Assembly (NCBI GenBank): GCA_963780805.1
Contig: CAWADP010000021.1
Location: 76,389 to 140,388, forward strand
Direction of reading: 5' to 3'
Source of the DNA: JASHVB01 sp963780805
Lineage (GTDB): Bacteria; Pseudomonadota; Alphaproteobacteria; Acetobacterales; Acetobacteraceae
Length of the DNA: 64,000 nucleotides
Part shown: positions 38,927-47,667 of the stretch, piece after piece
How the letters are laid out: every line of letters starts with the position of its first letter
Numbering within the stretch: the stretch's first letter is position 1
Notes under the pieces: generated by a model
Databases searched by the model: none
The model's input: the letters and a program-made list of their open reading frames with translations, nothing else
What the model was told of the DNA's origin: nothing
Program-made: the position numbers and the translations under genes

Positions 38927-40250
38927 GGCGATGCCCAACAATGAGCGAATCGGGTGGGCGAGCAGAGGGGCGAGTGCGAACGGGGTGGATTCCGGCGCGG
39001 ACACGCAGCGGTTAGAATCGGCAGATGGTCGACCCAGCAGCAATTCGCGAGCGGTTTGCCGCGGTTGGTCGCGGCCTGAATGAGCGGGCACGTCGGCTGT
39101 TCGCGGCGGCGGAAGCGCGAACGGCGGGCTATGGCGGCATCGCCGCGTCTTCGCGGGCGACAGGGGTCGCACGAAGTACCATCGGCCGCGGGCTGAAGGA
39201 CCTGGACGATCCCGCCTCGCTGTCGGGCGAAGTACGCCGGCCCGGTAGCGGCCGGCCGGCACTGACGAAGACGGATGCGACACTGCTGGAAGACCTGCGT
39301 CAGTTGCTGGAACCGGCGACCAAGGGCGACCCGATGCGGCTGCTGCGATGGGTTTCGAAGAGCCATGCGAAGCTGGCAGCGGCGCTGTGCGCAATGGGGC
39401 ACCGGGTCAGCAAGAGCACCGTCCCGAAACTGCTGGCAGCGCTGCAATACCGCCGGCAGGTGAATCGCAAGACCTTGGAGAGTAGTCGCAACCCCGACCG
39501 GGACGCGCAGTTCGAGCATATCAACACCGCGGCGATCGCCATGCAGGCCGCCGGCAAGCCGGTCATCTCGATTGACACGAAGAAGAAAGAGCCAATCGGC
39601 CCCTACAAGAACGCCGGCAGCGACTACCGGCCGAAAGGCTGCCCCGAGCAGGTCAAGGTACATGACTTCGTCGACGCCGAACTCGGTAAGGTCGTGCCGT
39701 ACGGTGTGTATGATATCACGGCCAATGCCGGCTGCGTAAGCGTGGGCATCGACAACGATACGGCGCAATTCTCGGTCAACTCGATCCGCCGCTGGCTGCA
39801 CCTGATGGGCCGGGAGAGGTATCCGGACACCGACAAACTCATGATCACTGCGGATGGCGGCGGTTCCAACGGATCGCGCGTGCGGCTGTTCAAGGTCGAA
39901 CTGCAAAAGCTGGCCGACGAAACCCGACTGGCCCTGCAAGTTTGCCATTACCCGCCGGGGACATCGAAGTGGAACAAGATTGAACACCGGCTGTTCTGCC
40001 ACATCACCGAGAATTGGCGGGGAACGCCACTGACCAGCCGACTCGCGGTTGTCGAACTCATCGCCGCCACCACGACTAAGGCCGGCCTGACGGTGCGGTG
40101 CGAGCTCGACACCCGGACTTACCCAAAGGGCATCAAGGTCAGTGAGCAGGAAATGGCCAGCCTAAATATCAAATGTGACGCCTTCCACCCGGAGTGGAAT
40201 TACACCATTTCCCCCAGGCCGCCTTAACGCGGTAATTGTTGGGCGTCGCC
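38927..40250 (+). mobile_element. ISAzo13-type insertion sequence
   Basis: A complete 1324-bp element. Terminal inverted repeats are GGCGATGCCCAACAATGA at the left and GGCGACGCCCAACAATTA (read inwards) at the right, 16 of 18 identical. The target GTA is duplicated at 38924-38926 and 40251-40253. It holds one intact transposase gene. It sits in the minus-strand ClpP-like gene and must be fairly recent, because the host frame is still restorable across the site. Confidence 0.92.
39025..40227 (+). CDS. ISAzo13 family transposase
   Basis: 400 residues, intact. Motifs of the family are V-I-S-I-D-T-K-K-K-E, then P-K-G-C-P-E-Q-V-K-V-H-D-F, G-V-Y-D-I-T-A-N-A-G-C-V-S-V-G-I-D, L-M-I-T-A-D-G-G-G-S-N-G-S-R, and P-P-G-T-S-K-W-N-K-I-E-H-R-L-F. 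The Asp residues in S-I-D-T and T-A-D-G and the Glu in K-I-E-H fit a DDE catalytic triad. It starts 98 bp inside the left end and stops 23 bp from the right end of the element. Confidence 0.95.
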   Translation: MVDPAAIRERFAAVGRGLNERARRLFAAAEARTAGYGGIAASSRATGVARSTIGRGLKDLDDPASLSGEVRRPGSGRPALTKTDATLLEDLRQLLEPATKGDPMRLLRWVSKSHAKLAAALCAMGHRVSKSTVPKLLAALQYRRQVNRKTLESSRNPDRDAQFEHINTAAIAMQAAGKPVISIDTKKKEPIGPYKNAGSDYRPKGCPEQVKVHDFVDAELGKVVPYGVYDITANAGCVSVGIDNDTAQFSVNSIRRWLHLMGRERYPDTDKLMITADGGGSNGSRVRLFKVELQKLADETRLALQVCHYPPGTSKWNKIEHRLFCHITENWRGTPLTSRLAVVELIAATTTKAGLTVRCELDTRTYPKGIKVSEQEMASLNIKCDAFHPEWNYTISPRPP

Positions 40251-41222
40251 GTAGTATGGCTGCACCAACAGCAGATCGGCACGTGAAAGGTCGGCGTCCG
40301 AGCAGATGAGCTTGGTAACCTGTGTGTCCGCCCTGCTGCAATCAAAGCTGGGACCGAGTTCGCACGACCAGCGTCGGCGGCTGCACGATGCCAACCTCAG
40401 CGGGCGGTGGCGATGGAGCGGGAGCCGGTGCGGGTGGCGCAGCGGCTTGCTGGTCCGGTGCAACGATATGGACGTCCATCAGAGCCAGATCATCACGAGT
40501 CAGCCACGCCACCCGGTTTGGCGTTGTCTCGACCATCTTGCCGATGATCTGCGGCGGCACGTTCAGTTGGGCGGCGGCGCGTGCCATCGCTATTGTGCTG
40601 GCCATACTGGCGATATTTTCCTGCCCGGCCTCGGAGGCGCTATGGACGCCGATCAGCGCATCAGGGGCGATGATCCTTGCTGACCCGGCAGCGAACAGCA
40701 GAAAGCAAGCCGAGGCACACGTCGCTCCAGGACCCACAATGACAGTGAGTTTGGCGCTCTGTATGATGTCTGCCAGTTTTGCCCCTTCGGAAAGTTGGCC
40801 GCCGGGGCTGTCGAGCATGATGGCCACGATGTGTGCGGATGGTGCGTCGATAGTCATCTCACGCATTAAGCTCATCAGGCGTGTGACATCTCCATCCACG
40901 ATCTCGCCCATACCGCTGATGCCCACCTTGTCGCCCGAAAGCGGCACTTGATGAAACTGCATCGCGTGTGTGGGATCGGCGAGAGTAGCCATCATACAGC
41001 AGAACATCCCGACCGCGGCCGCCATCGCATGCATGCGGATCATCGGCAAACCTTTCCGAAAGTGCAGCGACGCTACACCATCAAAAAAAGCTTAGCAGAC
41101 TATCCGAAAGCGGTAGCCTAGGATGACTGCCCCTCCCGCTAACAGCGAGGTGCAGTTCAGGATGCCAGAACGGTTCAAGGTCTTGCCCTGGGTTGTGATG
41201 GCGTGAAAGGTCAACGCGTAGC

Positions 41223-41516
41223 TCACGCCGGACGGCATTTTGTTGACCTATGGCAACCCATTTCGCACCCGACGATCAGGACCGAACCCTTGACAACCTG
41301 CCCGGCCTTCACCCGATCGAGGAAACCACCAAGGGCGCCGTCCCTCTGGACATGCCGCCCGTGGTAGCCGGACAGCCCTTCGTCCCGCATGGACTCGTCG
41401 AGGGCCAAGCCATTCGCTGCGGCGTAAGCACGGGCTGCATTTAGCTGGCGTTCCAGGCTTTCGCCAAGGCGTTGCTCAGGCGTGCTGAACCTGACGTAGC
41501 TGTATGCGACTGGCAT
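41223..41516 (-). pseudogene. Serine recombinase N-terminal fragment
   Basis: ATG at 41516 follows GAGGGGG. The protein begins A-Y-S-Y-V-R-F-S-T-P-E-Q-R-L-G-E-S-L-E-R-Q, with the catalytic Ser of the resolvase domain in R-F-S-T, and goes on D-E-G-L-S-G-Y-H-G to S-V-L-I-V. The expected continuation (a Leu-Asp-Arg-Leu-Ser-Arg block) is missing; unrelated sequence ends the frame at 97 residues. The DNA-binding part is gone, so it cannot be a working integrase or invertase. It marks this island as former mobile DNA. Confidence 0.8.
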
Positions 41517-42092
41517 GACGAAGCCCCCTCAAGTGATTGCGACTAGAGGTGACTCCCACGCTGGGCGTTATGTCTGTCAACCGGGAAATGATGCGAGAAT
41601 CCCAACATCATACCCGGGATGATCGGCGAGATCAGGGCGACGCCCGCCGCTGGGGCCATGGCGTTGCTGCTGTCGCGGCAGGCTGTTGCCGATGCTCCGC
41701 CGCCGGCACCGATCGCCGTGCGTGCCAATGCCGTGCCTGCCAATGCCGAGCCTGCCGTGTCACCTGCGCCCCGGCGGCCGGTCTTCTCCCATGCCGCGAC
41801 AGGCCCGCCTTCCAGGCGGGACTATCAAATCTGTCATGCCTGCACGACCGGGGCCGGATCACGGCCAGCCCCGCCGTCTTGATTCGTGCTGTCCGGAAAT
41901 CCATTGCCGCGCCAGACACGATCTTTGCATTCAACGCGTTGAATGCCCCGACAGCTCCTCGCACCACGATTGAGTAACAACTCTGCTGTCCTGCGCCGCG
42001 CGTGCTGTGCGAGCGCCTCTGGCTTGCCGCGCCTGCCACGGCAATGAGACAGGATTGACCACGAAAGCACGAAGTCCGGCCATCTGTCGAAG
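41517..42092. other. Intergenic region without a recognised gene
   Basis: About 575 bp right of the recombinase fragment. Around 41700-41760 there are degenerate repeats of TGCCAATGCCG. Frames on either strand show no motif. It leads into palindrome and tandem-repeat DNA before gpmI. Confidence 0.45.
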
Positions 42093-42188
42093 GCCATCTG
42101 TCAGTGCGAGCGCAGCGAAGCAATCTGCTCGAGAGTGCGCACGTCACTCGCGGGAGATTGCTTCGCGGCGCTCGCAATGACAGATGGC
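42093..42188. repeat. REP-like palindrome, copy 2
   Basis: CCATCTGTCAGTGCGAGCGC and AGCGAAGCAATCTG face GAGATTGCTTCG and TCGCAATGACAGATGG. The core matches the copies at 2.7, 49.7 and 51.1 kb. Confidence 0.85.
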
Positions 42189-42225
42189 CTGGCTTCGGCC
42201 GGCCTCCCCTCCCGATTTTTTCGTG

Positions 42226-42350
42226 CCAGGACCCCATGCACCAATTTCCGGCGCAGTGCCGGGCACGCGCACTGGATTTTCGAACCAGGACCCCATGCAC
42301 CTATTGCCAGCCAATCCCGTTGCCAGCCAATCCCGTTGCCAGCCAATCGC
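42226..42350. repeat. Mixed direct repeats upstream of gpmI
   Basis: CCAGGACCCCATGCACC occurs at 42226 and 42285. TTGCCAGCCAATCCCG then repeats three times in tandem from 42304. Confidence 0.85.
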
Positions 42351-42485
42351 GGTGTCGGCGCGACCAAGGTGCGCGTGTGGCCGCCAGACCGTGGTTCCCG
42401 ACTGCCCTGGAACCCCCTGCCGTCGCACTTGTTCCACCCCAGCCACACCGCTAGGTGCTAAACAACCGCAAGGAGGGCCCGTCCC

Positions 42486-44031
42486 ATGCCGCAGCCGATT
42501 CGTCCGGTGATGCTGGTAATCCTCGACGGCTTCGGCTGGCGCGACGCAACCGAGGACAACGCCGTCCGCCTCGCCAAGACCCCCACTTTCACCAGGCTGT
42601 GGCAGTCCTGTCCACACGCCTTCCTGCACACCTCCGGCCGCGATGTCGGCTTGCCCGACGGGCAGATGGGCAACTCGGAGGTCGGCCACATGAACATCGG
42701 CGCCGGCCGGGTGGTACACCAGGAGCTGGTGCGCATCGGCAACGCCATCGCCGACGGCAGCCTCGCCAAGGCCGCACCGCTGACCGGGTTCATCGGCAAG
42801 CTCCGCCAATCGAAAGGCACCTGCCACCTGCTCGGGCTGATCTCGCCTGGAGGGGTGCATTCGCACCAGGACCACGCCGCCGCGCTGGCCACGATCCTGC
42901 ACGACAACGGCGTGCCGACCGTGCTCCACGCCTTCACCGACGGCCGCGATACCCCGCCGCAATCCGCCATCGACGACCTGCACCGTCTGCGCGCCGCACT
43001 GCCGAAGGACGTGCCGATTGCCACCGTCTGCGGCCGCTATTTCGCCATGGACCGCGACAAGCGCTGGGACCGCGTGGCCAAGGCCTACACCGCGCTGGCG
43101 GACGCCGACGCCCCTCGTTTCGACGACCCGGTGAAGGCCGTCCAGGCCGGCTACGACGGCGGAGAAATTCGACGAGTTCATCCCCCCGGCGGTGATCGGC
43201 GGCTACAAGGGGATGCAGGACGGCGACGGCATCCTGTGCTTCAACTTCCGCGCCGACCGGGTCCGGGAAATCCTCGCCGCCCTGCTCGATCCGCAGTTCG
43301 ACGGCTTCCCCCGCAAGCGGACCATCCGGTTCGCCGCTGCGCTCGGCATGGCGTTCTATTCCGACGCGCTGGCGCCGTTCCTCGAGGTGTTGTTCCCGCC
43401 CGACAAGCTGGAACATATCCTGGGCGGCGTGGTGGCGGATGCCGGCAAGGCGCAGCTCCGCATGGCGGAGACCGAGAAATACCCGCACGTCACCTATTTC
43501 CTGAACGGCGGCCAGGAGACTCCCTTCCCGCGCGAGGACCGCATCATGGTGCAGTCCCCCAAGGTCGCCACCTACGACCTGCAGCCGGAGATGTCCGCCG
43601 CCGAACTGACCGACAAGGCGGTGGCGGCGATCGACACGGGAAAATACGACCTGATGGTGCTGAACTTCGCCAACCCCGACATGGTCGGCCACACCGGCAG
43701 CCTGCCCGCCGCGATCAAGGCGGTGGAGACGGTGGATGCCGGCCTCGGCCGCCTGGTCGAGGCGGTGCACAAGCAGGGAGGCGCGTTGATGGTCACCGCC
43801 GACCACGGCAACTGCGAGCTGATGAAGGACCCCGAGACCGGCGGCCCGCACACCGCCCATACGACCAACCCGGTGCCGGTGGTGCTGGTGGACGGCCATG
43901 CGCGCGCCATCCAGGACGGCATCCTGGCCGACGTCGCTCCCACGCTGCTCGACCTGATGGGCCTGCCCCAGCCGCGCGAGATGACCGGCCACACCCTGAT
44001 CCGCCACGATGCGGCGCGCGCCGCGGAGTAG
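42486..44031 (+). CDS. gpmI: 2,3-bisphosphoglycerate-independent phosphoglycerate mutase (one frameshift)
   Basis: The enzyme interconverts 3- and 2-phosphoglycerate in glycolysis and gluconeogenesis, using two Mn2+. The first part has V-I-L-D-G-F-G-W, the phosphoserine region Q-M-G-N-S-E-V-G-H and T-D-G-R-D-T-P-P-Q. After a frame change near 43160 (Y-D-G-G, then F-D-E-F-I-P-P) it continues with F-N-F-R-A-D-R, F-A-N-P-D-M-V-G-H-T-G and T-A-D-H-G-N-C-E, and ends about 515 residues long. ATG at 42486 follows AAGGAGG. As glycolysis needs it, the break is almost certainly a sequence indel. It precedes envC. Confidence 0.93.
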
Positions 44032-44098
44032 GCGAGGAGAGTTGCGGGGGTGGTAAAGTGAAAGGAGGGGGAGCCGTAGGAGGCGGGGAAACAACAGG

Positions 44099-44236
44099 AC
44101 ACCCGCTCCCCTCGAGGGCTTGGGCCGCGAAGCGGACCAAGGATGGGGGGAGGGGTCCACGCGGCGCGGACCTCTTCGACCCCTCCCGCCATCCTTGGTC
44201 CGCTTCACGGCCCAAGCCCTCGAGGGGAGGGGGTGT
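44099..44236. repeat. Long palindrome, family P copy 3
   Basis: CACCCGCTCCCCTCGAGGGC and TTGGGCCGCGAAGCGGACCA face the same sequences inverted (TGGTCCGCTTCACGGCCCAA). It separates gpmI from envC and could end gpmI transcripts or, being on a same-strand pair, reduce envC expression. Confidence 0.85.
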
Positions 44237-45704
44237 TCCTTTTTCTGCTTTCTCCTTCCCCGGCCTGCGTCTCTCCTTCCCCGGCCTGCGTCCCTCCGTC
44301 CTGCTCCTCGCTCTCCTCGCTCTCGCCGCCGCGGCCCCCCACAAGGAACACGCCACCCGCGCCCAACGGGAAGCGGCCGAGCAAGCCCACGCCGCGGAGA
44401 TCGCCGCCCAGCAGCAGGCCGCCGCCCGTGCCGCCGCCGCCGCCGAGGCGCAGCGTCTCGCCGACCAACGTGCCGCCGCCGCCGCCGAAGCGCAGCGTCT
44501 CGCCGACCAACGTGCCGCCGCCGCCGCCGAAGCGCAGCGTCTCGCCGACCAACACGTCGCCGCCGCCGCGACCGCCGCCGAAGCGCAGCGTCTCGCCGAC
44601 CAACGCGCCGCCGCCGCCGCCGCCGCCGCCGCCGAAGCGCAGCGTCTCTCCGACCAACGTATCGCCGCCGCAGCCCGTCTGCAGCAGGCGGAAGCCGCGA
44701 CCGAGGCCGCCGCCAACCGCATGGCCGACCTTCAGCGCCGCCGCCGTGAGGCCGCTGCCCAACTCGCCGTCCGCGCGCATGGGATGCAGCCACTGCTGCC
44801 GGTCATCGAGCGTCTCTCCCTCTACCCCGCCGAGACGCTGCTCGCCGTGCCCGCCGCGCCCGAGGATACGCTGCGCGGCCTGATCGTTCTGCAAGGGCTG
44901 GCGCGGCAGTTGCAGCAGGACTCCGCCGCGCTGCGCCAGTCCCAGGCGTCGCTGGACGCCGCGACCGCGGCGGTGGCCGCCGAGACGCCGAAGCTGGCCG
45001 CTGCCGAGGCGGTGCAAGAGCAGGAAGGTGAGGTGCTCGACCAGCAGATCGCGGCTGCCCAGGCGGATCAGACCGCGGCGCAAACGGATGCCGACGCCGC
45101 GGCCGCCCGCGCTGCCGAAGCAGCCACGCAAGCAGACACCCTGCGCGCAATGCTTGTGACGCTCGACGCCCAGCGCCGCGCCGACGCCGAGCATGAACGC
45201 GAAGCAGCCGTGCACGCCGGCCGTGAGAAGCGCACTGCCGACGCCGAGGCCGACCGGGATCGTGAGGCCGCGCTGACGCCCTTCTCCGGCGGGACCCTGG
45301 CTGCGGCCGCGCAGCCGGACGGACAGCTTACGGCACCCGTGGCGGGCACGGTGTTCCGCTCCTGGGGCGATCCCACCGACGCCGGTCCGGCCACAGGCAT
45401 CTCCTACCATGCGGCGCCATCGGCCCGCGTGGTGTCGCCTTGCAACGGGCGGGTCTCCTTCGCGGAGTCATTCCGCAGCTATGGCCTGCTGCTGATCGTC
45501 GATTGCGGCGGCGGCTACCACGCGGTGCTGGCCGGCTTCGAGCGCCTGGACGTGAAGGCTGGCCAGGATCTGCGTGCCGGCGAGCCGGTGGGCGTGATGC
45601 CGGGCTGGAATCCGGGTGCCGGTAGCCGCCCCTCGCTCTACGTCGAGCTGCGCCATGGCGAGCAGCCGGTTAATCCGGCACCGTGGCTGAAGGCCAGCAG
45701 CTAG
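44233..45704 (+). CDS. envC: EnvC-like murein hydrolase activator, M23 family
   Basis: A secreted coiled-coil protein (signal V-L-L-L-A-L-L-A-L-A-A-A-A). A long Ala-rich heptad region contains E-A-Q-R-L-A-D-Q-R five times as a DNA-level repeat. The C-terminal M23 domain reads G-T-V-F-R-S-W-G-D-P, G-I-S-Y-H-A, V-V-S-P-C-N-G-R-V, Y-H-A-V-L-A-G-F-E-R and Y-V-E-L-R. Some zinc ligands are replaced, as in activator-type (non-catalytic) members. No in-frame ATG/GTG/TTG precedes the signal; GTG at 44233 fits if one T is missing from the T5 run that follows. SFPGLR is duplicated just after the start. The stop codon is formed by the target site of the next element. Confidence 0.8.
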
Positions 45705-46030
45705 GCACTGTGGACAAACCCAATACCCCGGAACTCAAGAAGATTGTTGAAACACAGATTTCACAAATTTCACGGATTAAGGCACAGAAGTCTCTCTCGT
45801 GTAGAGGCGGTACGGCACAACTGCGGCAACGCCAAGTAACTTTTGGGCCGTTAATGCAGCCGGAACATATTATGAGGATCATAGGAGATGCTAACTTATG
45901 AATGCCTAAATCTGTGGAATCTGTGAAATCTGTGTTTCAAAACCTTCTACTGCACGCCCCTCTTCAGGTCGTGAAAACAGGGACAAGTATCGCGCTGATG
46001 ATTCCGCCGTCGCGGGTTTGTCCACAGAGC
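45705..46030. mobile_element. Miniature IS5-like element with CTAG target duplication
   Basis: The ends are GCACTGTGGACAAACCC (left) and GCTCTGTGGACAAACCC (right, read inwards), 16 of 17 identical. CTAG flanks both ends (45701-45704 and 46031-46034). At 326 bp and with no transposase, it fits a MITE mobilised by an IS5-type enzyme. It carries a family C palindrome inside. Confidence 0.65.
45747..45940. repeat. Palindrome with 40-bp arms, family C copy 2
   Basis: Arms begin TTGAAACACAGATTTCACAA and reverse at AATCTGTGAAATCTGTGTTTCAA. The inner 110 bp differ from copy 1 at 29.4 kb. It lies inside the miniature element. Confidence 0.85.
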
Positions 46031-46086
46031 CTAGTGCAGCTGGTACAGCGTTTCCATGGAACGACTCCTATCGGGGGCCATCCGAC

Positions 46087-46201
46087 GGCCCCCTTCCCTT
46101 GTGGGAGGGGGGCGGGGGAGGGAGGCATACCACCGCGGTCATTGCGTACATGCACCCCTCCCCCAAACCCCTCCCGCAAGGGGCCCACAACGGGAGGGGA
46201 G
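46087..46201. repeat. Long palindrome, family P copy 4
   Basis: GGCCCCCTTCCCTTGTGGGA and GGGGGCGGGGGAGGG face CCCTCCCCCAAACCCCTCC and CCCACAACGGGAGGGG. It lies just beyond the end of dmeF and may be its terminator. Confidence 0.8.
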
Positions 46202-46229
46202 TTCTGTTTTGTACGAGCGCAAAGAAGCC

Positions 46230-47348
46230 TCACCCCCTGCGTTGCACCTCGATCGTGACATGCGACAGCGCCGGTACCTCCGCCAGCCGCGCTCGATAGA
46301 AAGCAGCGTCGCGCGGCGTATCGGTTGCCACCGCCAGGATCACGCCCAGATGTCCCGGCCCCAGCCGCCAGACATGCAGGTCGGTCAACCGGTCGCCGGC
46401 GGCTTCCACCGCGCGGCGGATGCTCAGCATCGTCTGCCGGTCCGGCGCCATGTCGAGCAACACCGCACCGGTATCGCGGATCAGCGACCATGACCAGCTT
46501 ACGATCACCGCCGCCCCGATCATGCCCGCCAGCGGGTCCATCCACAGCCAGCCGAACAGCCAGGCGAGGCTCAGCCCGACGATGACCAACAAAGAGACGG
46601 TGGCATCCGCCAGCACATGCACGATCGCCGCGCGCATGTTGTTGTCACGATGCGCCGCCCCGAGCGCGTGCTCGTGGTCATGCTCGTGGTCATCGTGGCG
46701 GTCACGGTCATCGTGGTGGTCATGATCGTGGCGAAGGTCACGATGGTTGTCGTCACGGCTGGCATCGTGCCGATGGTCATGACCATGGCCATCGTCATGG
46801 CCATCGTCATCGTCATGATCATGATCATGATGGGCATGCGCATGCCCGTGGCCATGTCCATGCCCGTGGCCATGTGCATGCTCGTGCCCCGCGCTGAGCA
46901 ACCACGCGCTCGCCAGGTTCACCGCCAGACCCAGGCAGGCGATCGGGATCGCCTCGCGGAAACGGATTGGCACCGGAGCGATGAGGCGCGACACCGCTTC
47001 GTACCCGATCAAGACCGCAATCATCAGCAGCACGATTGCGCTGCTGAAACCGGCCAGGTCGCCCAGCTTGCCGGTGCCAAAGGTGAAGCGCGGGTCGTCG
47101 CTGTGCCGCCGCGCGTAGCTGTAAGCCAGCGCCGCGAGCAACAGCGCGCCGGCATGGGTGGACATGTGCAGCCCATCCGCCACCAACGCGATCGAGTGGA
47201 ACAGGATGCCGCCGACGATTTCGGCGACCATCATGGCGCCGCACAGCACGATCACCGCCCAGCTTCGCCGCTCGTTGGTTTCGTGGCCCGTGCCGAGGAA
47301 GACATGGCTGTGCACTGCTTCCATGGCCGCGCCTGCGGTTGCTTCCAT
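46230..47348 (-). CDS. dmeF: CDF-family Co2+/Ni2+ efflux protein DmeF
   Basis: A six-helix cation diffusion facilitator of 372 residues. H-S-H-V-F-L-G, A-D-G-L-H-M-S-T-H-A-G-A-L-L-L and F-T-F-G-T-G-K-L-G-D-L-A-G-F show the DmeF type. A very His-rich loop (alternating H, D, G over about 75 residues) joins helices 4 and 5 and probably binds metal. The second metal site H-V-L-A-D-A-T lies in helix 5. ATG at 47348 has GAGG five bases upstream and follows dmeR by 10 bp, so the two are one operon. It exports excess Co2+ or Ni2+ by proton exchange. Confidence 0.9.
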   Translation of the reverse strand: MEATAGAAMEAVHSHVFLGTGHETNERRSWAVIVLCGAMMVAEIVGGILFHSIALVADGLHMSTHAGALLLAALAYSYARRHSDDPRFTFGTGKLGDLAGFSSAIVLLMIAVLIGYEAVSRLIAPVPIRFREAIPIACLGLAVNLASAWLLSAGHEHAHGHGHGHGHGHAHAHHDHDHDDDDGHDDGHGHDHRHDASRDDNHRDLRHDHDHHDDRDRHDDHEHDHEHALGAAHRDNNMRAAIVHVLADATVSLLVIVGLSLAWLFGWLWMDPLAGMIGAAVIVSWSWSLIRDTGAVLLDMAPDRQTMLSIRRAVEAAGDRLTDLHVWRLGPGHLGVILAVATDTPRDAAFYRARLAEVPALSHVTIEVQRRG

Positions 47349-47358
47349 GGCCACCTCG

Positions 47359-47637
47359 CTATTTCAGGTAGCTGCGCACGACGTCGAGCAATTGCTCGGC
47401 GGCGGCACGGTTCAATGCCTGCGGGTGCTGCGCTTCATCCACCAGGTGGGTGCGCACGTGCTCTTCCACGACCTCGGCCATCAGCCCGGCCATCGCGCCG
47501 CGCGCCCCGGCGAGCAGGTGCATGACTTGCTCGCAGCCGGCCTCGGTTTCGAGCGCGCGCTCGATCGCCTCGACCTGCCCGCGGATGCGGCGAACGCGGG
47601 CGAGCAGTTTGCGCTTGTGGTGAATGGTGTGGGTCAC
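47359..47637 (-). CDS. dmeR: RcnR/CsoR-family metal-sensing repressor DmeR
   Basis: 92 residues, all helical. The RcnR-type ligand set is visible: His in M-T-H-T near the N-terminus, Cys in E-A-G-C-E, and two His in V-E-E-H-V-R-T-H. R-V-R-R-I-R-G-Q-V-E-A provides the DNA-binding surface. It should repress dmeRF and let go on binding Co2+ or Ni2+. A G-tract operator lies just upstream of its start codon. Confidence 0.88.
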   Translation of the reverse strand: MTHTIHHKRKLLARVRRIRGQVEAIERALETEAGCEQVMHLLAGARGAMAGLMAEVVEEHVRTHLVDEAQHPQALNRAAAEQLLDVVRSYLK

Positions 47638-47647
47638 GCCAGAAAAA

Positions 47648-47667
47648 TAGGGTAGGGGGGTATCCTA
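47648..47667. promoter_or_regulatory. RcnR/DmeR-type operator with G6 tract
   Basis: TAGGGTA, six G, then TATCCTA: inverted half-sites around a G-tract, the layout bound by RcnR-like repressors. It is 11 bp upstream of dmeR and overlaps the end of the gene before it by three bases. Confidence 0.8.

Larger units (their letters stand above)
38486..41043 (-). pseudogene. Exported ClpP-like / LprI-like / peptidoglycan-binding protein, split by an insertion sequence
   Basis: From ATG 41043 (GGAAAGG upstream) comes a signal peptide, then a ClpP/crotonase-like serine protease domain: M-L-D-S-P-G-G-Q-L-S-E-G, A-T-C-A-S-A-C-F-L-L-F-A-A-G and I-G-V-H-S-A. A Pro/Ala linker follows, then, after a frame change near 40345, an LprI-like segment F-D-C-S-R-A-D-T-Q-V-T-K-L-I-C-S-D. 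The insertion sequence interrupts at V-Q-P-Y-Y; beyond it the frame resumes V-L-R-Q-M-V-G-P and ends with a peptidoglycan-binding domain (L-G-Y-L-P-A-S, D-G-I-Y-G-T-G-T-R-T). Removing the element and one GTA restores the frame exactly. This combination suggests an envelope enzyme. Confidence 0.75.

Noticed and set aside
42486..45704. A 1072-codon frame joining gpmI to envC
   Set aside because: The middle third is out-of-frame reading of gpmI and of a palindrome; the joining is caused by a frame break, not a real fusion protein.
46617..47525. A plus-strand frame of about 300 codons rich in Val and Met over the metal-efflux gene
   Set aside because: It is the complement of the His/Asp-rich loop of dmeF; the minus-strand reading is a clear CDF protein.
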